A stretch of 64,000 nucleotides of DNA from Uranotaenia lowii. Lineage: Eukaryota > Arthropoda > Insecta > Diptera > Culicidae. Where the stretch lies: positions 316,848,105 through 316,912,104 of the forward strand of contig NC_073692.1 in the NCBI RefSeq assembly GCF_029784155.1. Direction: 5' to 3'. Within the stretch, counting starts at the first letter, position 1; each line of letters begins with the position of its first letter. The translations under genes and the position numbers were made by a program. Below are positions 54,875 to 64,000 of this stretch, one piece after another. Under the pieces are notes generated by a model. It searched no databases. It saw only the letters and a list, made by a program, of their open reading frames with translations, and had not been told where the DNA came from.

Positions 54875-56614
54875 CTGAAAGGCAAAGAAATAGAAACTTA
54901 TATAAGAGTCTTTAGTTAAATCTTTGAAGAAAGAAAGATGCAAAAATATTCACAAAAACGGTCGTTTCGTCTCGTTTCAAAAATTCAACAAAAAATCTAT
55001 CGATTTGAAAACCGCTAATTTTGGTTTCATAGAAAAAGAAGGAAATAATTGTTGAACCTATTAATACAATTCAGAGCACAAATTGCTCTCCAAGGGGTGC
55101 GCGCTCATTAAAAGCAACCATCGACAGACCGATAAAGTTATAAATTCTAATTTTTTCTAATGTTTTCCAAACCATCCGTCGCGCAGCTTCAACAAAGCGA
55201 AAGATTGCGTATGCTGTTGCTTTTTTTCACTCCCTATCTGTGGGTTTATTGTTTTTGTTGCTTTCTACTTTCCCTGCAGAGTCTTCTAATGGTTCGGTTC
55301 GGATGATCCCTGGGACCGAAGATATTTTGTGTACATAACAAAACCAACGATTCAAGCTACAGGGCATTCTGTCTGATAATGGCTTGCCGCCCCCATCACA
55401 GAGGATGGTGCTTGGGTACCTAATTAGAAGTCTTTTTCCAATAACGTTCGTACGGGGATGCCAGATACAGCTTTGCTTTTGTCAATATCTTCTTCTCGTC
55501 CTCTTGCAAGGTCACAGTTTAACTGTTCGAAGCTGTTGTTTCTCCATTTATTTTCAGAGACTTTCAGCTTTTACCACCATCTTATCTATTGAAAACAGCA
55601 TTCCACATGTTTTTAAGTAAGTATGTTATATATTTTGAAGGTTGGGGGTTAAACCCCCCCCCCCCTCTCCCCTGAAGCAAACGAGATATTCTACTCTACA
55701 CTCAAAATTTAAAATTCGTAATCTAATTTTGATGGTTGATTAAGGTTATTCAAGGGTATAATCTAGACTTGAAAATAATGCCAAAACCTCGAAAATCCAT
55801 TCCAAGTTGAGAATTCTGCTACAGTTTTTCAAAATATTCTCACTTGTTTAAACGAATGAAACGTTTAATGAAAACCCCTAAGTGCCTTTAGGCGGGGTTT
55901 GCTAAAATTTCCATACACCGCACCGCATAGTATGTTTACAATATTTTCCACTAAATGATTTAATATATGTTGTTCTAAGATTCCGTTATGATGACATGCT
56001 CGTTGCATTCGCTATAGATGGGAGAAGCAAAAATGGCCTTAAAATGACCATTGTACGAAAACTCATCATTTTGGTAGTTTCAGAAAACAGTTTCATATAG
56101 TTTTCCTATCTGAAAAAAAACTATAAATATGTAGCCTAAAGGGCAACAAGGATTGATTGAAAAATATAATAAAATAAACAGAAGTTGGTTGAAAATAATG
56201 AAATAAAAACCTGCCTTAAAATAAATATTTGATAAATCAAATATTTTCCATCAATATGGTTTTTCGTAGAGCAAAATAACACTTTTGCAAATATATTAGC
56301 GAACAAAAATTTGGGATCTAGAGGGATAATCATAAGAAATTGGAAATGAAAAGCCGTTTTGAAATCCAAAGCCGAAATTTCAAACAATAATCATAAATAA
56401 AGATTAATCAAGTTTGCATAACCTAGATATGAACCGATAAATTTTAATTTTTTGCTATTATTTTTGGCAATTTGATTTCAAGAAGCTTATTTGGTTTGAG
56501 GATAAATTTAGATATTTTTTAAAGAAACTGAATTTTCATCTTACAGTTAACCAGCTTCAATAGCAGACGGGAAGAGAAAAATCATAAAAATATTTTGAAC
56601 CTTTTTTTTATATC
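54875..56614 (-). other. 5' intron or flank of TBC1D16
   Basis: Because an acceptor precedes the ATG, this is probably a 5' UTR intron. A C run is at 55656-55668. No coding region or bounded element recognised. Confidence 0.45.
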
Positions 56615-56674
56615 ATAAGTGTGTAGCCGATAAGTGCGATTCGCCACACTCTCTCGACCGATAGGCCTTCCGAG

Positions 56675-58250
56675 CAGCGTTACCACATATACAGATTTTT
56701 CTGTAAGTATACAGATTTTTTGGAATTTTTGTAACACAGAATCTGTATATACAGATTACAGATAATTGGAAATTCATACAGATTTCATACAGATTTTCAG
56801 AAAATCAGAGCTATTCCAAGATATTTTGATAACACTTCGAGTCAATCAATAATAATCTACTTTGATGATTCAATCATCCTTCAATTATCACGCTTTCAAA
56901 TAAGAAAAAAAAACTTCCAGATTAGCGTTCGGAACCGTTACAATGCAAAACAACATGCAAAGGGTTGAAGAAAGTTTTAAACCTGTTTTTAAGAATCATT
57001 TACCAAAATTGGTCATTGCATTAAAGGAAATGGAACTTTTATTGGTAAAGACTATTGACACAATGTTCAAATTCCAACTGATTGTTAAACCCCAGAAGCA
57101 TACAGATCGTTATCTTTAACGGAATATACTGCCGTTCTAAGCAAGAATGTCCCATGTGACTTTTGGGTCATTTTCACTTTTTTGCTGGAAACGGTCTCTT
57201 TTAGTGTTAACTTTGAAATAAAAACACAAACAAGTAAACTTTGTTCTGAACTTATACGAAATTTTCATCAAAGTGGTTGTCTCTATGTTGATAGTTCTAC
57301 GCAAGAATGTCACACTAGAAAAAATTCTATGAAAAATTTAAATTTTATCAAAAAATTGTCTTCAGATGAGTTCAAACTGTTGAATTTAATGTTATTCACT
57401 GAAAAGAACACTGAAATAGAGGGCAGAGGAGGAGCGAGAAGCCTTGAGTGTTTTATTCAGAGAAATTTTCACTAAACCCTTTCGGTAGGCACTACTTACA
57501 GGATCCATACTCAACTATACATTTTTATAGACAAAGAGGATGGTATTTATCAAATTACTGTTTAGCATGAGTTTTTGGGAAAAAAAATAAACTACGCAAG
57601 CTTTTAAAATGATAGAAAAATTGTAGCCGTGTGACAGTTTTTCGTAGAACTAGCATCGGCATGCGTTCTGATTCTACGCAAAAGTGTCACACGGAGCATT
57701 TTTGGCTCTAATTTGCTGTTTTTTTTTGTAGGAAATGTAATTTTTTGGCAGAAAACATTGTGAAATGATTAACTTGAACTATTCACTAAGAAAAAAACTG
57801 TCGGTGAATTTTGAGTTTGAGAGAAAAATTGAAAATATAGCTGATATTTCAATTGCGTTTTTCTCGTTTGCACGTTTTTCCACATGGGACAATCTTGCTT
57901 AGAACGGCAGTATATCGGCCTAAAACTTTGCATGACCTTATTTTTCACACAGAGCGAACATGTATTTTGTCCGTTACAATTAATCGGACAAAGTTAAACC
58001 AAAAACGGATCGCGTATACAAAATATCAGGTTTAACACGTCGTTTGACATGTCGCACAAATGGTAGCCCGCAGTAATGAGCAGCGTGGTCCAAATGAAAG
58101 CGCTACGCATTATAAAAAGGTCACCGTAGTTCAGCGTAAGTATCCGGAATGAAAATTTTTGATACAGATTTCAATACAGATTTTTGAGATTTTATACAGA
58201 TTAAAAAGATTTTTTGGCTCAAAAATACAGATTTAAATGTGGCAACGCTG
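56675..58250. mobile_element. hAT-type non-autonomous element, 1.58 kb
   Basis: The ends CAGCGTTACCACAT and ATGTGGCAACGCTG are inverted; the 8-bp duplication CTTCCGAG is perfect (56667-56674 and 58251-58258). ACAGATTT/ATACAGATT motifs crowd both subterminal regions. The intact second LTR at 60983 shows the empty site. It contains a Tc1-like MITE at 57127-57912. Confidence 0.9.
57127..57912. mobile_element. TA-target MITE with TACTGCCGTTC ends
   Basis: Inverted ends TACTGCCGTTCTAAGCAAGA and TCTTGCTTAGAACGGCAGTA (one indel), TA on both sides (57125-57126 and 57913-57914), 786 bp. The interior has further inverted CGCAAGAATGTCACAC/GTGTGACA motifs. An open frame at 57182-57475 has no recognisable homology. 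Confidence 0.8.
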
Positions 58251-58416
58251 CTTCCGAGTCGTTATTCTCCCTCCATGATCCTCACCACACGCACAGCACG
58301 GACATGACGGCCGAGCTGTCGTGTCGTGTGCGGCAGCCAGTCTACTAACGATCGTCGGCGAGAGTGGACGCGTGCCTCCCGTTCAGCCAGTACAGCACGA
58401 AGCTCAAGTGTGCACA

Positions 58417-59618
58417 ATGGCGAATCTTGCCAGCAGATTTTTTAGTCTGGCTGAACGGGAGAATAAAAAGGTTGTTTTGTGAGTATTTTTTTCAATTGTT
58501 GTTGTTAAGTGTAGTGAAAGAAACATGAAGAAAGAAACAAAAGTTTTAGTAATATGAAATCGGAAATTTTGTCATCGAAATGGCGTGATAAGTCAAATGA
58601 ACTGCGTGTCAGATTTTTTGTATGTGAGGAAAACCATAAAGAAAAAAGAATGATGGCTTGTTTGCTTGCAGCTTAAACAGTAAACATGGCATTCGTTTGC
58701 TCTTTAATTCAATCCTTTTCATCGAAAACCGTTGGGAGTTGAAGGCAGTGGATTTTACACATACATATGTACGTAAGAATCTCAGGGGTCTCCTCGCCCC
58801 TCGCTTCTCTCACTAGCACTCATTCATCTGGAATGATTGCTATGATTCTTTTTCTTTTTTTCTGCGAATTCAACTTTATGTTCCGGGAAGTTAGCGCACA
58901 TACTCAAACAAACTCATTGCCTGAGAAACTGAGCGGACATTACCTCATACTTCCCTCTCGCTCGGGTTCTTTCCCTTTGTTCCTCAACTTTCAGCATCGT
59001 TCCGATGAATTTTCTGAGAAATATGTTTGGCTGCCACACGAACTGAATTGAATTCTAGGAAATGGGCGTCATCTGATGTTCCTCATGAATGCTGTTTATT
59101 TGTTGAGTTTATCGGAAGCAAACGTTCTGGTTTTTTTGCATGTTAGACTTTCATCAAAAGTTTGGTTGTTGTCTGGCTGTCTAACGAGATTGAATCGATC
59201 AGCAAATTTCAAGAATCGTAATATAATAGTTCACAATATCAAAGTTGATTTTTATATTGAAAGTTGTGGAACGAAAGGATACTTGTGGGGAATAGCTTAT
59301 TCTTGCTAGTTTTCGAGGATTCGCGACTTTTTCATGTCTGTTAATAATCTGTTTAATATGGGGAGGGAATCATAAAGCAGTTTTAAAATTCTCTCAATAT
59401 GAATTTTATGTTGACAAAAAAACGGTAAATATTGAATGTAGCATCATATTTCATAATCTTCAAATTATCCAACAATTGTTTACCAGAAAATATGATAAAA
59501 TTTTGTATTAGAAATTGGAAAGAATGGTTTAATATGAACGAAGAGTTATTATAGCAATGACTTTGTGGAAAAAATATCATAATTATGTTTCATAAAACTT
59601 ATGCAAATTGGAAGATTG
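58417..59618 (+). other. Interior of the LTR derivative, left part
   Basis: Begins with an ATG in a 20-codon frame (MANLASRFFSLAERENKK) right after the LTR. It overlaps the expected primer site, so it is probably chance. No retroviral-type domain found. Confidence 0.5.
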
Positions 59619-60350
59619 TTCAAAGGTTCACTTTATGTTACGTTGGATCGGGAGGACCAACAAGATGAGTGTTCTGAAGGTTCACTTTATGTATTAACGT
59701 TGGATCGGGAGGACCAACATGAAGAGTGTTCTGAAGGTACACTTTATGTTTTAACGTTGGATCAGGGGGACCGACATGAAGAGTGTTCTGAAGGTTCACT
59801 TTAAGAATTTACGTTGGATCGGGAGGACCAACATGAAGAGTGTTCTGAAGGTTCACTTTATGTTTTAACGTTGGATCGGGAGGACCAACATGAAGAGTGT
59901 TCTGAAGGTTCACTTTATGTTTTAACGTTGGATCGGGAGGACCAACATGAAGAGTGTTCTGAAGGTTCACTTTATGTTTTAACGTTGGATCGGGAGGACC
60001 AACATGAAGAGCGTTCTGAAGATTCACTTTATGTTTTAACGTTGGATCGGGAGGACCAACATGAAGAGTGTTCTGAAGGTACACTTTATGTTTTAACGTT
60101 GGATCAGGGGGACCGACATGAAGAGTGTTCTGAAGGTTCACTTTATGTTTTAACGTTGGATCCGGAGGACCAACAAGAAGAGTGTTCTGAAGGTTCACTT
60201 TATGTTTTAACGTTGGATCGGGAGGACCAACATGAAGAGTGTTCTGAAGGTTCACTTTTAGTATTTATAATCGATCGGGAGGACCAACATGAATAGTATT
60301 CTGAAGGTTCACTTTAAGAATTTACGATGGATTGGAAGGACCATCTGAAG
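59619..60350 (+). repeat. 57-bp minisatellite, about 13 units
   Basis: Units such as TGGATCGGGAGGACCAACAT then GAAGAGTGTTCTGAAGG repeat every 57 bp. The period is divisible by three and both strands stay open for over 140 codons (19-residue units DREDQHEECSEGSLYVLTL on +). A variant unit with GGTACAC and GATCAGGGGGACC recurs 342 bp apart (near 59736 and 60078), showing a six-unit higher-order repeat. Confidence 0.95.
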
Positions 60351-60972
60351 GCGTCAAACGACTCCGTACTCGATTGGCGGAACCTCACTAGATACATTTC
60401 TCCGTCTTGTAACTGGCGAAGCTCTTCAAACTCCAAATGAAGGAAAAAGGAAGGACCTTGAAAACATACAAAAAATCCTTTTCAATTCGTAACGACGTTT
60501 ATTAAGATTAACCTGCTTGATGTGTTAGGTTATCTGAAGCCGGGGCTTTGTGAATGTTAAACAAGATAATAATACGGGGAACTGAGATGAAGGGAGAAAA
60601 TACGTCAATGATCACACAAATTGTGCAGCCCATGATTGAATTTGTGGTAATTTGTGGCAATTTGTTACAGAAAATTAGCAGGTTCGAGTTAAAATGAGTG
60701 AACTCAGTGCTCAGAGAGAGTGAAAATGAGCAAATTTTTGCAAATTTTGGTAATTTGTGAAGCAGTTGTGGAACTTTGATCATTACCACTCCAAATGCAA
60801 AGAACTCTCTCTCGATTTACATCCCTTGTAAAAATAGCTCTGTAATGATTGCATTGCAATGCTAGTTTTTAGTACTCGCGACCCATTGGTTTGAATATTC
60901 AGAAGTGGATAGATTGGCAGAAAGCTTAAACAAAAATTGAAAGGGTTGTTTTGTCTTAACTTATTCTGGTGT

Positions 60973-60982
60973 AGAGGGGAGA
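60973..60982 (+). other. Polypurine tract of the LTR derivative
   Basis: AGAGGGGAGA abuts the 3' LTR, fixing the element orientation as +. Confidence 0.7.
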
Positions 60983-61190
60983 TGTGTAGCCGATAAGTGC
61001 GATTCGCCACACTCTCTCGACCGATAGGCCTTCCGAGTCGTTATTCTCCCTCCATGATCCTCACCACACGCACAGACATGACGGCCGAGCTGTCGTGTCG
61101 TGTGCGGCAGCCAGTCTACTAACGATCGTCGGCGAGAGTGGACGCGTGCCTCCCGTTCAGCCAGTACAGCACGAAGCTCAAGTGTGCACA
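60983..61190 (+). repeat. 3' LTR of the LTR derivative
   Basis: 208 bp, TGTGTAGCCG to GTGTGCACA, intact, followed by the ATAAG target copy. Confidence 0.9.
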
Positions 61191-61195
61191 ATAAG

Positions 61196-62060
61196 TAATG
61201 TCATTTTTGTGTCACTTACACTTTATGTTCGTGGTTTGTTTTCATAAATTGTAGTGTAAAATACAAGGTAAATAAGATTACTTTTTTCCGAGGTACGAAG
61301 AATTTAAGAGCTAAGTTTTACTAATTTGAGAGCGTTGGTTTCAAATATGCGAACTGTTTTTATGATGAGTTCTTGATTTTTAGATAACTTTTGAAAATAG
61401 GTTAAAAATTGATTCAAAAAATTTGGGCAGTTACAGCAAAATACGAGATTTGTGACAAAGTTTTATAGAAGTTTCAAACCGAATTAATCCTTAAATATTT
61501 TTAAAGCATAAGTCCAATCGTTTTAAAGTCTTGATTAAAGTTGTTAAATAAATTAAAGTCTTCAATATCAAATAGGTACTCATTGATTTTTTTGTTGTGA
61601 TGGTAATTTAAGTTATGCAGTTGAAGTATTATTTATACAAATTCCTAAAAATTGTAGAAATTCATTTTACTTAAGTTATGTTTATCTGACATTAAAATAT
61701 CTAACAGAAATCTGAATCTTTGATTAAATGAAGCTAATTAATAAAACTGATTCATTTTGGAATTTTAAAATGTCATTTTACCAAACCAAGAGATGATAGA
61801 CAAAATCTGACAAAATATACGATTTTGGGAAGTTAAAATCTTTCAAACAAATCTTTCAATCTTTTTGTTTTCTGAAGAAGTTTTTTTTTTCTTTTAAGAG
61901 TTTTTTTTGCTGTGAAAAATACAAAAAATATGCGAGATATAATAATTCAGAATTTAATTTTTTTTATCAGTTTGAGGTTCAACTAGAAATTTTTAAGTTA
62001 AACTTTTTTTACTTCCCTCTAGATAATCAAACTTCTAGATAGTCAAAATTTAAAATATGC
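61196..62060. other. AT-rich sequence, nothing recognised
   Basis: No gene, RNA or bounded repeat seen. Confidence 0.5.
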
Positions 62061-62068
62061 TTTTGTAA

Positions 62069-63635
62069 TAGGGTGGTCGGATTTACCGGTTTTTCACAAT
62101 TCCGGTATTTCGGTATTGGTAATTCATAAAACCGATAAAACCGGTAAAACCGATATTTTTCAAAGTATATCGAATTCATGAAAAGGTTTCGTCTTATTGC
62201 AGTAGTAATGGCATAAAATGCTCAGAATTCATAACGCAATAGATTCAGCAATATTTCTTATGAAAAAAAATGGTGTTGTGCCTTTAAATTATTCCTGTGC
62301 CATAAATCCATCATCCTCATGATCATCATAATAATTATCATCTTCATTTTGTTATTATAATTTTGATGAGAGGTTACGGAAATTCTAGATGTTTCATATT
62401 ATTTTCAACGATTTTTTGTCCTTCTATAAACAGTATTCCTATTTTAGAACAGATTTTACAGATTTATTAAAAATTTATATAGCCTGTAATGAATATGATA
62501 TGAAATTAGTATACAAAAAGATTTTTCGTCAAAACAATCACTTAACTAATAAATAAACAAAACTCAAAACACTTTCACAAAATATTCGGTTAACTCACAG
62601 AATTACAGGTTATTGTTTTCTAAAAAACGGATGTTTTCCCCGCAACCTAGGTCGTGATCGCATTGAGTTTGCGCTCCCAAAAATAAAACGAACAATTCGA
62701 AATAAAAATCCATGAAAAAACAGTCAAAATTCAACAAAAATTTAGTGGTTTGGAGCTGATTCATACACTTTTTGTTGCTACAATACTGTTGCAAATTTAT
62801 AAAAACTTTGATACTGCTTTGTCTGGAAAAAGAAAATACTTCAACAGCGTTAAAAATAAAAACAACAGAGTTCCATCAATCACCTTGATAATATTGACAA
62901 AAAAAAATATACAAACAGTCTAACCTGTGTTTAAATGCTGACTCTGTTGAAAGTTTCGTTAGAACTGAAGTTAGAATTGATATAAGCACGTGTTCAAATG
63001 CTGACTCTGTTGAAACATTTTATGTTTTGAAACAAACTAGGAAGCTTCTAATCAGGTTTCCATATTTTTCGTTTCAAATTTAAAGTTTGTGAAAGCCTGG
63101 CACCGCTGAGAACGATTTTTATAAACTTGGCCCGTATATAGATATAACATTTTTGCAAGTTTTATCAATTTTCAGCTTTTCAATGAAAAATTCAGTGATT
63201 ATTGTGAAGCAAACTTAAATTTCTTGTAGCTGTATCTTGTTTTCAGTCATTGTAAATTCGTACAGTTTTTAAATATTGTGGAGCTTAGTTCGATAGCTGA
63301 ACTGAAATGTGTGAAATTTCATGGAAAGAACTTTAATTCATAAAGTTCCATCGACAAGTTCTAGCAATAATCAAATCTCACATAAACTTTGCAGTAAGGT
63401 TTATTGAGCTTGGATTTTGAAGCTGTTTGAACAAAATTTGAGTATTTGTACTCATAAATATTTGGTAAAAATAAAACATTTAGGTGTTTCAATTTTAGAA
63501 CAATGCCAAATTATGATGGAAAATTTACCGGTAATACCGGTTTTTTACCGTCCCAAAAGTCGGTATTCCGGTATTGAGAAAATGGACGGTTTTACCGGTT
63601 TTACCGGTTTCGGTAAAACCGGTTAGACCACCCTA
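62069..63635. mobile_element. hAT-type non-autonomous element with ACCGGT motifs
   Basis: The ends TAGGGTGGTC and GACCACCCTA are inverted; the 8-bp duplication TTTTGTAA is perfect (62061-62068 and 63636-63643). Subterminal regions carry many ACCGGTAAAACCGG-type palindromic motifs. 1567 bp, no transposase. Confidence 0.9.
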
Positions 63636-63643
63636 TTTTGTAA

Positions 63644-64000
63644 TCAATCAAACATAATTTGATTATGGAAACCTGGATATTTTTTTGAAGTGTTTGACGC
63701 AATCGTGATTCGGGAAAAGCATTCATTGTTTTTTGACAATTATGAACGGTTATTGGAAATTTTGAATCTAATTTTAGTAAAAGAAGAGCTTCGGGGACTT
63801 TGATTTTATAGATTTGCACTTAAATTACAATCTTTCTCTCTGGTTTTTTTTTTGATCCGACTTTTGAATTTTCAAATTCTTAATCCAGATGCATTTAAAA
63901 AAAGCATTTAGTTTTTTCAGTGATTGACTTTTTGGTGATTCATTTTAATACAGGTATGTATTTTTTTTTTCGCTAACATTATTGGATAAATCAAACACAT
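63644..64000. other. AT-rich sequence, nothing recognised
   Basis: No supported feature up to the window end. Confidence 0.5.

Larger units (their letters stand above)
56620..58416 (+). repeat. 5' LTR, split by a hAT-type insertion
   Basis: Pieces 56620-56674 and 58259-58416 together match 60983-61190, except for a 5-bp insertion near 58300. Confidence 0.85.
56620..61190 (+). mobile_element. LTR retrotransposon derivative without gag/pol
   Basis: Two LTRs of about 208-213 bp (TGTGTAGCCG...GTGTGCACA) are flanked by ATAAG (56615-56619 and 61191-61195). The left one is split by a hAT-type element. A purine tract AGAGGGGAGA (60973-60982) directly precedes the 3' LTR, and TGGCGAATC follows the 5' LTR by one base as a possible primer site. 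The 2.56 kb interior has no gag, protease, reverse transcriptase or integrase but holds a 57-bp minisatellite. This fits a LARD-type non-autonomous element dependent on enzymes made elsewhere. Confidence 0.85.

Noticed and set aside
58417..58480. Short ATG frame after the 5' LTR as the start of a gag gene
   Set aside because: Only about 20 codons before a stop and it overlaps the expected primer-binding site.
59809..60296. 148- and 160-codon ORFs on opposite strands
   Set aside because: Consequence of the 57-bp minisatellite; treated as repeat. Translation is possible but unsupported.

Overview
This is a eukaryotic, AT-rich, repeat-packed nuclear window. GT-AG introns, insect-type small introns (about 57-70 bp between TBC exons), tRNA-derived SINEs, Jockey-like LINEs, Ty3-type LTR elements and a dense set of hAT and TA-target MITEs all point to a dipteran. 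A culicine mosquito with an expanded genome is the most likely source; species is not determined.

Two host genes are supported and they converge. On the + strand, two terminal coding exons (15571-17146 and 17831-19018) encode about 920 residues of a Lys/Glu/Arg/Ser-rich nuclear protein; its 5' exons were not found and probably lie left of the window. The tail looks most like an RBBP6/SNAMA-type protein, but that is tentative. On the - strand is a complete coding sequence for a TBC1D16-type Rab GTPase-activating protein: seven coding exons from ATG at 54866 to stop at 21390, 2382 nt with every exon junction in phase (793 residues). It is split by a 7.6 kb intron 1 and a 23.3 kb intron 4, both full of transposons. 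The two 3' ends meet near 19.45-21.39 kb.

Layout: 1-15.5 kb is non-coding (probably intron or flank of the + gene). It holds a Jockey-like LINE relic split by two hAT-type elements with 8-bp target duplications, a palindromic element at 10.8-14.5 kb, and a 1.4 kb poly(A) retro-insertion. 15.5-19.5 kb is the + gene and 21.4-54.9 kb is TBC1D16. Inside intron 4 (22.0-45.3 kb) is a nest whose layers can be peeled by their target duplications: LINE, then a TA-MITE, a LINE tail, a Ty3 element (B), another TA-MITE (C), a young Ty3 element (A) and finally a SINE. Next come foldback elements and a 9-bp minisatellite. Intron 1 (46.2-53.8 kb) holds a 3.3 kb near-perfect palindrome built of about 163-bp tandem units, a LINE ORF1 relic and a Tc1/mariner relic. 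54.9-64 kb is flank or 5' intron of TBC1D16, with an LTR element lacking gag/pol that carries a 57-bp minisatellite, and two more hAT-type elements.

Most notable: Ty3 element A has identical-looking LTRs and a 72-bp GT-AG segment exactly at its gag-pol junction. That segment contains both in-frame stops, and its removal would join gag to pol in frame. Its leader also carries five hairpins whose stems differ by compensatory changes. These two features, the seven-layer nest and the transcribed giant palindrome are the best leads.
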